Origin: Diphasiastrum complanatum
Lineage: Eukaryota; Streptophyta; Lycopodiopsida; Lycopodiales; Lycopodiaceae
Assembly: GCA_029204225.1 (NCBI GenBank)
Contig: CM055107.1
Span: 15,682,900-15,746,899 of the forward strand
DNA: 64,000 nt
Reading direction: 5' to 3'
The first letter of the stretch is position 1. Every line of letters begins with the position of its first letter. The position numbers and the translations under genes were made by a program. Under the pieces are notes generated by a model. The model was not told where the DNA came from. It worked only from the letters and a program-made list of their open reading frames with translations, and searched no databases. Shown here piece after piece: positions 31,691 through 42,957 of the stretch.

Positions 31691-31950
31691 GACACTATCG
31701 GATTTTTTGCAAAATGTCGACACTGTCGCTTTTTTGCGACACCTTCACCTATGGCAGTTAGAAGTTCATTTTTGCAGAGTGACAGTTTTGGTTCATTTAT
31801 GCAAATAGACTGTTTACGGCCAATTTCCACCGCTTATCTGCAATCACTGAGAAGGAACTGGATGGATGCCAACAAACACCAGCCGACTGGCAAATGTATT
31901 TGATGACCTAATTGCTTAGTATATATAGCTATTCATATTCTACTTTTGAG
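31691..31950 (+). mobile_element. LTR fragment of copia family A/B, inverted relative to A and B
   Basis: The sequence is the reverse complement of 46530-46745 in the 3' LTR of element B. Shared words include ATGGATGCCAACA with CACCAGCC, and TGACCTAATTGCTTAGTATAT. It interrupts copia H at its left end and stops at gypsy-like gag sequence at ~31950. Confidence 0.75.
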
Positions 31951-32730
31951 ATTATCCAGCAAAGGTATGCTAAGCTTCAGTATCGGGAACCTACCTATTC
32001 AAAAGGTCCTTATGGAAAGCCTTTCAATTTTGCCCTTGGATTTCTAGAATGACTAGCTCTATCAGCTCCAACGGGACAGAGTGCTCCTCCTACTAATCTA
32101 ATGGACCTAGAACCTTATCATGGCAATGAGCAATGGAACTATACCAATGATCACGAGAGTGGTCCTTCAGAGCGGTATGCTATCTATGTTGCCGCGCAAC
32201 AACAAGCAGCCAGACAATAGACCAGAGCGTCACTTGGATGTTTTGCATGTGGAGAGAATCACAGAGTTGTTGAATGTCCAAAGAAAGGGAAGTTTATTCC
32301 ATTCTGTAGAGAATGTGGTTATGGATTCTATTATAAAGAATGTCCTGCAAGACCCAAACCACCATCGGTTACTGCTCCAATGAATATGATTACATTCAAG
32401 AAAAGACTAGTAGTTCAACGTGAACCAACTATACCTTTGATGGTTGTTACCAGAGCTCAGAAATGAAAAGAAGTTCTAGTACCTGCTGAATTAGCACCAA
32501 CTACAGATATACCTACCACATCAGGAGTGTATCCAAATCTAAAAACAGAAAAGAAAAGATATCAAGATATGAGGCAATGGACTAAATAGTTGCAAGAAGA
32601 AGAAGCCCAAGAAGCCGCTAAAGCAACAGCCAAAGTCCATTCTTCATCTATGCCACAAGCGGATCCAAGAACAGATGTTAATACACAGTTGCACCATCAT
32701 GAAGAACTATGAAAGTACTGTACTTTAGGA
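31950..32730 (+). pseudogene. Gypsy-like gag C-terminus with two zinc knuckles
   Basis: The plus-strand frame, with TAG stops, includes YQRYAKLQYREPTY-like sequence. Around 32237-32350 come two CCHC knuckles: CFACGENHRVVEC (intact C-x2-C-x4-H-x4-C) and CRECGYGFYYKEC (His replaced by Tyr). A basic Pro-rich segment (RPKPPSVTAP) and a Glu/Ala-rich segment follow. Two knuckles in tandem are found in plant Ty3/gypsy gag proteins. No protease or RT follows, so the element is truncated. Confidence 0.6.
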
Positions 32731-32997
32731 CCATAAATGGATCTACAAAAGATCCACAAGGGTGATTGGATGCTTGCTTAACACTAGAGTTGTTTTCGGT
32801 ACATTTTTGTGTGCATGTGCACAAAAATGTGCATAAAACCCTTGGTCACTTGACAAAGATATAACATGCCATCAAATGACTGAAATTCCAATCTTTCAAT
32901 TGTATGTCAAACTAGACTTGATTCTTTAGTGTGGTATTGGAAGACTTAATTTTTTTTTCACTCAATTGATGGCAATTTGCCCCCAAAAAACTTCAAT
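32730..32997. other. Non-coding stretch with a 30-bp imperfect palindrome
   Basis: No gene. An imperfect palindrome lies at about 32803-32832 (arms ACATTTTTGTG and CACAAAAATGT). Confidence 0.55.
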
Positions 32998-33418
32998 TTT
33001 CAGCACTTTTTAGCACTTCACATGGGTAACTTTAGGTGGACATATATATCTCTATAGGATTCCAAATTTGAATTTTTTTTTATAGACATGTTTTTATGGT
33101 CATAAAGGATTTTTGAAAGTAGATAGCTAAAGAAAGAGTTCTAAGAAGCATCTCCAAAAGAGCTGAACCTTTCTAGCCCCATTCAATACTTTTCAGCACT
33201 TGACGTGGGTAACTTTAGATGTGCATATCTATCTCTACATAACTTCAAATTGAAAAAAAAAATTGAAAGACATGTTTCTATGGTCATATAATACTTTTTA
33301 AAGTAGACAAACCAAAAAAATATTGTTAAAATTATGGTATTATACACTCATATATGATATTTCCAATTGTGGTGATTTTTATCAGCACTTAAAAAGGTAA
33401 CTTTGAGTGCACTTATTT
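32998..33418. repeat. ~180-bp tandem repeat, 2.3 copies
   Basis: Unit 1 starts near 33001 and unit 2 near 33180, sharing 'ttttcagcactt', 'gggtaactttag', 'atatctctat', 'agacatgtttttatggtcata' (split by substitutions) and 'aaagtaga'. A third partial unit begins near 33370 ('tttatcagcactt...ggtaacttt'). Satellite-like, no coding. Confidence 0.8.
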
Positions 33419-33763
33419 ACAGGTGACACTGTCTGGCTTTTCGCAAAAAAGGAGAAAAGGGAGAAAGTGCTCTTAAATCTCATTTAGGGTTGCCCCACAC
33501 TTTGCCAAATCTATTTCCTTAACATTTGAGGCTCTTCTAAAAAAGGAAAAAATGCAACACTGTATTTTTACACGAGATTTTTGTCAGGCAAAAAATACGA
33601 AAAAGAGACACTGTCACAAACTCCGTGTAATTCTACAGACTGTGAAAAACACTTGTAATTCTACAGACTGTGTAAACACATGAGCAAATCCGCAAAACTG
33701 GATAAACAATGGATGAAGATTAAAACTGAATAGTCGATTGGTAAGAAGGAGAATAATCCAACA
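33419..33763 (-). mobile_element. 3' LTR of copia A (left part lost)
   Basis: It matches the right part of the LTR of element B (46690-47039): 'atttagggttgccccacactttgccaaa', 'ttccttaacatttgaggc' and the terminal GGAGAATAATCCAACA. The outer end on the minus strand is TGTTGGATT, next to the polypurine tract AAGGGGGAG (33764-33772). The left part of the LTR is missing. Confidence 0.8.
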
Positions 33764-34440
33764 CTCCCCCTTAATCTGAATTCTTGAATGCCTTGACCTT
33801 CAAACTTAGTTCTACACATAATCTTCTGTGTGACTCCAAACTTAATGCTTTAGCAAAAACATCTGCTGTCATATCTTGCATTCTACAATACTGCAATCTG
33901 AACTCTTCGTTCAAAACTTTGCTTCTGACGAAATGATACTTCAGTTCAATGTGCTTACTCCTAGAATGAAATCTAGGGTTGGCTGATAAAGCGATGGCAC
34001 TTTGATTATCACAAATAGACAAACGTCAGTTCCTGAACAAAATAAGCTACAGACTCGTTGATATATCGGTTAGGTGGTCTGCTAGTCCTTGAAGATCTTC
34101 TGGGTAATATAGGAAGTTGACTATTTCCATCATACTGTAGTTGTTGATCTGCAACATCATCATCTTCGGATTCATCGTCGATTTGTTGTTCGTCAAGAGT
34201 ATAAGAGCTTGGACCTTCAATAGGAATAGTCGACTAAGGAACTGGAAAGTTCAAAGCGTTAGAAGAATCTGATAGGTCAGCTACATGGGGACTGCCCTTT
34301 CCTTTGAGGTCTTGAAACTGATCTTCGATGAAGATGACATCCCGGCTAGTGAATATCTTCGACTCGATGGGGTCGAACAACTTGTAGGCTTGATCTGAAG
34401 TAGTGTAGCTGATGAAAACACACTTGATACTCTAGAAGTC
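33764..34440 (-). pseudogene. Copia A: integrase-RT linker fused to RNase H end (RT deleted)
   Basis: Minus strand: VFISYTTSDQAYKLFDPIESKIF and SRDVIFIEDQF (the post-integrase block), a Ser/Pro/Asp-rich linker, then NRYINESVAYFVQEL, and directly CDNQSAIALSANPRFHSRSKHIELKYHFVR with MTADVFAKALSLESH (33771-34022). The last block is the end of copia RNase H. The whole RT and most of RNase H that should lie between are missing; the junction is at about 34022-34030. Confidence 0.87.
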
Positions 34441-35557
34441 GAGCTTCTTCCTGAGATCACGAGGAATCTGCGCAAAAGTAGTACATCCAAAAACTTGTAA
34501 GTTTGATAAAGAAGGTTTGGTACCTGTCCAAACTTCAAATGGTATTTTGTCTGAGAGGCCTTTAGTAGAACATATGTTTTGAATATAGGTTGTTGTTGAA
34601 ACAACTTCAGCCCAGAAGCACTTTGAAAGTGTCGCATGTGATAACATGCACTTTGCCGATTCGACTAAGGTTCTGTTCTTTCTCTCAGCAAGACCATTTG
34701 ACTGAGGCAAATATGAAGTGATGTATTGTTGCTCAATGTCGTTGTTAAGGCAATAATCCTTGAATTCGTTGGAGATGTATTTTCCCCCTTTATCTGACCT
34801 TAGTGCTTTGATTCGTTTGCTAGTTTGATTCTCAGCATGCTCTTTGAATTGTCTAAATTTGATGAAAGCCTCTGATTTTTGTTTAATGAAATAAACAACT
34901 ATTCTTCTAGAGAATTCATCAAAAGGTAATGAAGTACTTTGCACTTAGCAATGAGGGAGTTTGCATAGGTCCACATATATCTGTATGAACACCATCTAAC
35001 AGATCTTTTGCTGCATGCATATGGTTTGATCTAAAAGGAATCCTAGCCTGCTTTCCAAAGATGTAGCTATGATATACAGAAAGATCGACCTTACCAAAAG
35101 GATAGTCGAGATCAAGAACCATAAATTGTCTGGACATGCTCATAACAGATGCATGATTCAAGTGTCCTAAGCAATGATGCCATAGTAATGTTTTATTGAC
35201 TAGAACAGAGGTTTTCAAGGCTTGACTAGACTCAGAATAACAGTGTGCCAATCTATATAAGTAACCATGTCTCTTGCCGAGTGCAAGGATCTTATTACTC
35301 CTATCAACTATTTTGCATTGATCAGATTCAAATTCTACCTTATGATCTAAATCTGTAATCCTACTCAATGATAATAGATTTGTAGAGAGTTTAGGAACAT
35401 ATAAGATCTTTGATAGTAATTTGAATTGATCATGCTGGAACTGCAATCTTACAGTACTTCCACCTTCAATAGAGTGAGTACTATTGTCACCAAGATGAAC
35501 AAATTTTTTCGTGCTATAAGGTGAGTAGGAGTTGAAGATCTCACGTTGATTGGTCAT
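34432..35557 (-). pseudogene. Copia A: protease end, GAG-pre-integrase and integrase
   Basis: From 35557: MTNQREIFNSY, VHLGDNSTHSIEGG, KILYVPKLSTNLLSLSRIT, pre-integrase with LLWHHCLGHLNHASV, HSYIFGKQARIPF, then the core: GVHTDICGPM (first Asp), FITF, a frame change near 34935, IDEFSRRIVVYFI, LRSDKGGKYISNEF (second Asp), SYLPQSNGLAERKNRTLVESA (third, Glu), and the C-terminal VFGCTTFAQIP. All three catalytic residues are still present. Pre-integrase Cys/His residues are partly changed (CxxC of the zinc finger reads SYIFGK). Confidence 0.9.
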
Positions 35558-36510
35558 ATGTTGAGTTGCTCTAGAATCCAGAAACTATGAGTCATCCAAA
35601 AATGCACTTGGATCTTTGACCCTGAATGCGCCTTCATCCACTTCGACGTGGGGAGATGATGCGTTTGCTTGTTGATCAGGTTGCTTGGCTGCATTCTTCA
35701 CTTGGAGAATTCGGAAATCCTTGATCTCATGATTATTGTGCTTGCAATACCTGCAAAACATCTTCTTCATTGATTGTGGATTTGATGATTGTTCTTGACC
35801 TTGAGTTGGCTTCTGATTCGTTGCAGCCTTCTTTGAGCTTTTCTGCTTTTGTCGCTTTGAGCCTTTGTTGACATATAGAGCCTTACAGGAGGAAGTAGAT
35901 AAAGTGTCTTGACTTCTTCGATTATCTTCTTGCAGCAACATAGTGATAACTTTAGTAAGAGTTAAATCTGAGTGTGTCGATATGATCATCACCCAGTTCT
36001 CATATGTAGAGGGCAAGCTTGAAAGCAATGTCATAATTGTGCCTTGATCGTCTATGACTGATCCGATAGTGGCCATCTATTGCAAGAGATTCTTAAATTG
36101 GTTAATGTGACTCTGGAGAGAATCACCAATAGACATGTTGAATGTGAGAAATTTCTTTTGTAGATGTAACTTAGTAGTTACGTCCCTCACGTCATATAGT
36201 GAGTTCAAGATGTCCTAAATGTCTTTTGACATTTTAGCTTCAGCTATGTGTCCAATTTGTGTATCTGATATATTGAGGATAATAAGCGCAAAAGCTTTAC
36301 CGTCCTTTGATTTCCACTTTGAGTCATCATCTTCAATTTTTACTTCTGTACCTGTAACATCTCATAAGTCACTGCCAATTAGCATTCATCTTAAATTTCC
36401 ACAAATGATAATTGGATCCATTCAGCTTGTCTACGATAAGACCAACTTTACTTTGAGAATCCATCTGGAACTTAGTTTGTCGCTTGTATCGATGATGCTA
36501 AGATGAGGTA
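35558..36510 (-). pseudogene. Copia A: gag with zinc knuckle
   Basis: Minus-strand gag in several frames: LNGSNYHLWKF (~36410), INQFKNLLQQM-like block, TLLSSLPSTYENWVMIISTHSDLTLTKVITMLLQED (36076 downward), a basic linker, the zinc knuckle CRYCKHNNHEIKDF (last Cys replaced by Phe), and the acidic stretch before the protease (FLDDS). The same order and near-identical words occur in copia B at 49488-50262. Confidence 0.88.
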
Positions 36511-36660
36511 ATGCCAATAATAGGAAATTCATTCTCTGATACTAAAAGATTGAAAACAAATTGAAGAGTATGATATCAATTTGATATCGCGAAAGATATC
36601 AAGTCTTAGAGCTTTCACTCTGATATCATGTTGGAATTAGATAAAGAAGTAGTGAAATTT

Positions 36661-36672
36661 GCTCTGATATCA
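36661..36672 (-). other. Primer-binding site of copia A
   Basis: The minus strand reads TGATATCAGAGC, one base off the tRNA-iMet complement TGGTATCAGAGC, directly inside the LTR end at 36673. A second, similar ATGATATCAGAG lies nearby at 36619-36630. Confidence 0.8.
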
Positions 36673-37370
<698 letters not shown>

Positions 37371-37559
37371 ATATTTTGGTACATAACTTGGTATTTTAAA
37401 AGTTGCTTATGGTACTTAATTTGGAAGTATAGCTTATTTTGGTACTTAATTTGGTTATTTGGTACTTTTTATGTGAAGAAATATTTATAGTGAACAATTT
37501 GTGCTAAAATTAACACTATCTGTTTTGCAAGAAAAAAACAAAATGGATGAGTATCCGCG

Positions 37560-38390
37560 ATCCTACGGAAGTTTTGTTACTCAGCCAAAGAGTTTCATGA
37601 AGAGTATGGCTTGAGCCTAGAGGGCAAACTTGCAAAAGACCTACTAGACACTGATCTGCCAGACAGTCAGTGGCTAACGGTCTTCAGGCAGAGATATAAA
37701 AAAAAACGTTAAAATATATCTTAACCAACTGCATCCACAATTTGTGGATGATTGCCATCTATTGTTCTACAAGGTTACCAAGCTCCTCTCTCCGACGGCG
37801 AAATCACAGCCAGATTTGCCAAATGCTATGCATTTGAGCGCTACAAGGCTACCAAATTGGACCCTGCCTATCACAAGATAGCATGGGCTAGATTTCACGA
37901 AAATGTGATTGCAATGTGCAGCAGCAAGAAGGATGACCTACAAAAAAAGCTGAAAATTTGGAGCAGAGCTAATGGGCCCCCTTAGAGTGGGCAACCAAGA
38001 GTTGCAGTCAAGAGGGAGTACTCCAATAGGTTCAGAGGTGAGGACAGTGAGTCTCACGCTGCTTTGTCCACTCCAGAGTATATGCTTGAGGTGCAGGCTA
38101 TGAATCAGAGAGTCGCAAATATATCAGAGAGGATGCTTGCAAGGCTGTCGGAATTAAAGGACATCATTTAGAAGAAGAAAGAAAAATTGCTGGTCAAACA
38201 GGGAGAAAACATGGTCGTCCAAGTGATCAAGGATGAGATTCATGAGCTCTGGAGAAGCTGCGAACATAGGCTTCTCCCAATGAAGAGAAGATAAAAGAAG
38301 TGAATGATGAGCTCAATTTAACCATGCTAAAAAAGGTGGAAGTGCAAGCGGATGCCTAGTCTCTCACAAGGGAGGTTGCAGAGGAGGAGG
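37560..38390 (+). pseudogene. Unrecognised coding remnant with coiled-coil tail
   Basis: Plus-strand frames in sequence: AKEFHEEYGLSLEGKLAKDLLDTDLPDSQW (37590-37680), then after a frame change LSDGEITARFAKCYAFERYKATKLDPAYHKIAWARFHENVIAMCSSKKDDLQKKLKIW (37752-37985), a TAG, then a Lys/Glu-rich stretch (VANISERMLARLSELKDII, EKLLVKQGENMVVQVIKDEI) with heptad character. I do not know the family. It may encode the DNA-binding accessory protein of the surrounding repeat. Confidence 0.4.
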
Positions 38391-38679
38391 TAAATTTTTT
38401 GGTGGTCCTCTTTTTTCAATTTGGTACTTTTTGTTCTTTTAAAGCTTGTGAACGCGATGTGGTCATTTTAATGAAACATTTGAAAATTTTAGTAATTTAT
38501 ATATTGTTTGAAACTTTTTTACTTTTGGTACTTTGAGATTTTATTTTTGTTGCTTTTGGTTGTCTTGCACTTTTATAAAACTCGTTCTTTCGAAACTTTT
38601 GCACCTACAACACTTTTGTAGTTTGGTACTTTTGACACTTCTGTAAGTAATGGTACTTTTGCATTTGGTAGATTTTTAA

Positions 38680-39245
38680 ATAAAAATGAGACACTTACTA
38701 TGTAAGAATTTAATTTGGTAGTCAGGAGGATCAGAATTGGTACACAATAAGATCTTGTAGTACCATTCTTTTGTATTCAATAGTTTTAATTTACCAACAC
38801 AAAAATAGTACCAAAATAGTACAAAATTTGTAAAATTAGTACCCGACTATTGGAGTAATACTACCAATTGGTGTAACAACACTAAAGCAATACCAAAAAG
38901 ACCGAATCAGGTCGTGTGCAAACTGCAAATACGACGAAATTTTAAAAAAATAGAACCAAATGCTGTAGATTTCACACTATGAATCTCAGTAGACCAATTT
39001 GGATGATTTTAGAATGAAAAGGAGACACGAGGTATTAAAGAACCTATTTTGGTAGTCTGGAATATTAAAATTGTTACACGATAAGTTCCAGTAGTACCAA
39101 TCTTTGGTATTCGAGAGTTTCACCAACACGACAACACGACCCAAATAGTACAAAAATTGTAAAATTATCAACTAATGCTTAAAGCCTTAAACACTACCAA
39201 TCTGGTAACAATACTGAAATAGTTCCATATAGGCCGAAACTAGTA
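38680..39245. repeat. ~335-bp tandem duplication (diverged)
   Basis: 38680-38915 and 39013-39245 share an ordered set of words: 'atgagacac', 'ttggtagtc', 'gtacac..ataag', 'agtaccat/aatctttggtatt', 'aatagtac', 'ttgtaaaatta', 'actaccaat', 'gaaatag/aagcaatacc', 'gaccgaa'. Confidence 0.65.
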
Positions 39246-39425
39246 TCAATGTTGAGCACTATCTATGTTTGAACGGCACACGACTAGGATGCTTCTTTCG
39301 TATACAAACATTAAATACAAATATTGTTTCATTAGTATGAATCAATGGCAAACGACTTCGAGGCTTCAATCTTAAAACAAAAAAAGCAAACCAACATGTA
39401 CCAATAGTATCAAAACTTAAACATG

Positions 39426-41225
39426 TGATTTCCAATCAAGATTAACACTTTCCCAAGGAAGCATTCCAACTTAATGTGCATGTCAACAACCAATGACAGT
39501 GTTACTTTTTGAAAGGAATGGTGGGCCTTAGCCATTGGCATCTAAATAATAAATTTAGTAAAAGAGATAAACAACAAACAAAAGGTGAAGGGTCTGTGTT
39601 GTCACTCAACTGGCGTGACTGACTTTAAAGATCAGTACAATGCTCACTGCAGTTGTATGAGGGAAGGGAAGAGAATTGTTAGTTGTCAAATCATGAGAAG
39701 TCTCCTCATTCATGCACTCACACTATTTTGATGGCATGCAGCTGCTGCATTCAAATATCACGCTGGCGGCTGCACAGTATTGAGCTGGACTCTGGAGGAG
39801 CGTGGAAGTATATAGGTGAAGTTTGAACCGTGAGCTGGTGGATAACCAAGCGTGTTAGTTGCAAGCATGACAGGAGGCTCTAGGGATTATCGCCCACCTG
39901 ACAATGGGCAACGCAATGTGATCAGGGCTGTACCGATCATTTGTAAAGTAGGTAGAAGGTATGAGTGGTGTTGTAGTAACTTGTAAGCTTTATTTCTACT
40001 TCTTGCGCTTTTTGGGCAGCCGTGCTAACATAGTTAATGGATCAGACAGAAACTCTGAACTCGGACTCCATGCTACATAGCAGTGAGAAAAGGTTCAGCT
40101 TCCACTGAGAATGGCTGCATATTCTACATCTGTGATGCAGGGAGTTTTCGCTTAACAGTGACGGGATCTTTGTTGCTCGCTGGGGTCTCCAATCCATTAC
40201 TCCAGCTTTGGAATTCCCCTATATATATACATAATGCGGTTTTAATAAGCTGCTGGTGCTGCTTCTTTCTTCTTTTGCAAGCATGAATGATTGATTGTAA
40301 GCCTTGTGAGAAGTGGCTAAAAGCAAAGGACAAATTCAAGGATAATAATTTTGGGTCAGTCCTGGCTGGTAGGGGCTGCTCTTAGCAGATTGCCCAAACC
40401 CACCAAGATTAGAGTACCCATATGCAAGTGTGACCATATCTTGCAAAAAACTTTGTAAGCACCCTTTTCTAGTTCACCTTGCAAGCCCTTCGAAATATTG
40501 GCCTTGGAGCCTCGATAATCAATCATTGTAAATGTTGTTCATGGTCTCCTAGTTTTGGGCAAGTCATGTCTCCCACGGGTTTCGAAGTTGATTGCCCAAA
40601 CCCACCCACCCACCCAAGTTCAGGCAAATGTGAGTATATATCCGAACAAAGTTTGAAGGCTTCTTCTCCGAGGCCCTAGTCTCCCCTTTGAAGTGTTCAG
40701 GTTGCCCTTTGAGAATGTTGTACTAGGCCTAAGGACCCTACTTGTAATGATTGTAAATGTTGCTCATAGTTTTGCTAGTTTTGGCTCAAACCAATCCCTA
40801 CTCTTCCAAACCGATCGTCAAAACCCACTTAGGTTGAGGTTTGAATATGTGGGCATCAAAATATCTTGGACAAAGTTTGAAGGTTGATGTATTGGGCCGT
40901 GAGCCCTTAATTGTTATTTTGCGTTGTCCATTGCATGCAAATCTTTGAGGCCATTTTTGTCTCATAGGGGCCAATCCTACACCAATCAGGTTGTCACAAA
41001 ATCAAAGGTAAAGGACAAGGTGACTACCACCCCAAGAGGGAAAACCATTATATTATAAGTTTTCTTTTTTGATGTTTTTTTCATGGGCAAAGGTGAGAAG
41101 TTTTTGCGGCCATGTGATCTAGCCTAGTATAAAAAGGTATGGGAATGATAAATACATTATGGCATTCTATCATTTGAATGGAATAGCTTCTTTTCTTACA
41201 TGTTCTTATATGTGTAGCGTATTGG
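39426..41225. other. Anonymous sequence, no gene seen
   Basis: Moderate GC with only short frames. 'cccaaacccacc' and 'gattgtaaatgttg' words recur between 40385 and 40870, suggesting a diverged direct duplication (for example 'aatcattgtaaatgttgttcatggt' at ~40515 and the similar stretch at ~40745). No domain seen. Confidence 0.45.
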
Positions 41226-41226
41226 G

Positions 41227-41228
<2 letters not shown>

Positions 41229-41293
<65 letters not shown>
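41229..41293. repeat. (GA)n microsatellite, 65 bp
   Basis: Perfect GA repeat preceded by GGGGG. The flanks do not match the GA-containing LTRs of A and B. Confidence 0.97.
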
Positions 41294-41296
<3 letters not shown>

Positions 41297-41334
41297 ACCA
41301 ACTGACCCACACTAAGTGAATCCCTCGAGGGTAG

Positions 41335-41655
41335 TCAGCTCCCTGAGACCAAAAAGCTTAAATTGTCTGGTACGTCGTAAGAAAGCCTCGGAAAACTCTC
41401 ATGTTTAAGTAGTTTACTGATAATGAGACATAGCTTGCTCCTCAAAAAACCGTTCCTCTGAAAAGCATCGATAAGCGAAGGTAAGTTGTTTGATGAATTG
41501 CCTCTCATAAAAAGATAAATACCAGTTACACCATTAAGGTGAACAAGAGAAGCCCATAGGACTGCCTCGGATTTGTCGCCAGTATGGTTCCCAAGTCTAA
41601 CTATACAATTGTCGATCAAAAAGGAGTTCCAGAGGCATATATCATTTATGTCCAT
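41335..41655 (-). CDS. Hypothetical open frame, 106 codons
   Basis: Longest open frame in a poor region, minus strand from ATG 41655. It encodes a neutral protein with WASLVHLNGVTGIYLFM and a Ser/Leu-rich end. No motif, no neighbours of similar kind. It may be chance or part of a decayed element; I have no function for it. Confidence 0.2.
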   Translation of the reverse strand: MDINDICLWNSFLIDNCIVRLGNHTGDKSEAVLWASLVHLNGVTGIYLFMRGNSSNNLPSLIDAFQRNGFLRSKLCLIISKLLKHESFPRLSYDVPDNLSFLVSGS

Positions 41656-41659
41656 AATT

Positions 41660-42955
41660 TTCCAATATTTTTTAGACTAGGTGTAAATACCACTAGGGAA
41701 AACCCCTAAGATAAGAATAGGAAAACACAAAAGAGACTATGGAGCACAACCACCCAACCAAACCTAGATCCCTCTTGGAGTTCCCTCTTGGATCTAGCCC
41801 CCAAGCCATGTGATAGCAAGAGGAAAAGAGCTCAATTGGTAACCTAGACCAAAGTCGTCGACGGAATAATCACTACCTCAAATATATAGAGAGTAGGATT
41901 CTATGCATGAACCCATGCAATCCCCATGCACGTCAACTATAAATAGGTCACAACTCTTCATGCATTTTTCTTGCCTATATCAGTCACATGTACATACACT
42001 ACTCCATATGTGTCAATTAAAGTGTCTGGGTCCTCTCAAGGTCATTAGTCACCAACAGGCCTCGACATGGAATAAAATCTAGGTGTGACCAATAATCTCG
42101 AAAACTGGAGGGCTGGTCTACCATATTAGGACTATTTCATGTCCTTTGCTGAATATGGCCGTAACACTAGGACCAATTGAAGGTTTTCTTTTCTGATTGG
42201 AGAAGCTAGGTCTTTTTAGGAGACGTTCGATTTTCCCAATATTATCAACGTTTCCTAGATTGGCAAGTAACTTGGCATTTGGATCTTTATATAGTTCAAT
42301 GGAAGAATCAAGCATGTTTGGCGAATGAACAAAAAAGTAAGGTGAACTTTGACAACATCTCTAACCGAAAAGAGACATATGAAGAGCTTTTAACCTTGCT
42401 ATACTGTGAGACGTATGTAGTAAAATGTTTCCAATGAGCCAGTATACTAGATTGTTGCATTTTGTAAATAGATAAAGAATGAATCCAATCCCAATACACG
42501 TTACGTAAATAAAATAAACTTTACATGGAAAACTCAACAATGAATGGACTAAGTGAATGCTAGACATGTTAGATGATAGGAACCACAATTAGAGCTTATC
42601 CACCAACCAGCCATCACATTCTCTCTTATAGAGAATGCCTCTCCTAGTCCACTGTAAGATTGATAGCATGCACAGTGACACTGTAACTGACAATGTTACG
42701 TGACATCTAACTACTTGTGTGCATGACTGTACCTAACTCAAGCCATATGGGCTCCATTGTAGTGGGCTATTTCCTAGTCTAGCCTCAAACCTAGATCCAA
42801 GCACACAAGCATCAAGGAGACGAGGTTAGTTGTCATGCTGGTGTTCGTTCCCATGAGAGCGATAACATATTCCAAAATCTAGCATGTACATACTAACATT
42901 AAGATCCATTAACACTAAGCATTAGCACTAGATCCATTAACACTACAACCATTCA
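41660..42955. other. Anonymous sequence, no gene seen
   Basis: No coding, repeat or RNA feature recognised. Confidence 0.45.
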
Positions 42956-42957
42956 CC

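Larger units (their letters stand above)
37371..39425. mobile_element. Unclassified repeat rich in TTTTGGTAC / GTACCAAAA
   Basis: The word TTGGTACTT or TTTTGGTAC appears many times at 37371-37470 and 38385-38760 on the plus strand. From 38750 to 39250 the inverse GTACCAA/AGTACAAA is frequent. A coding remnant lies between (37560-38390). Dense subterminal words in both orientations are typical of plant DNA transposons, but no terminal repeats were found. Confidence 0.45.
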
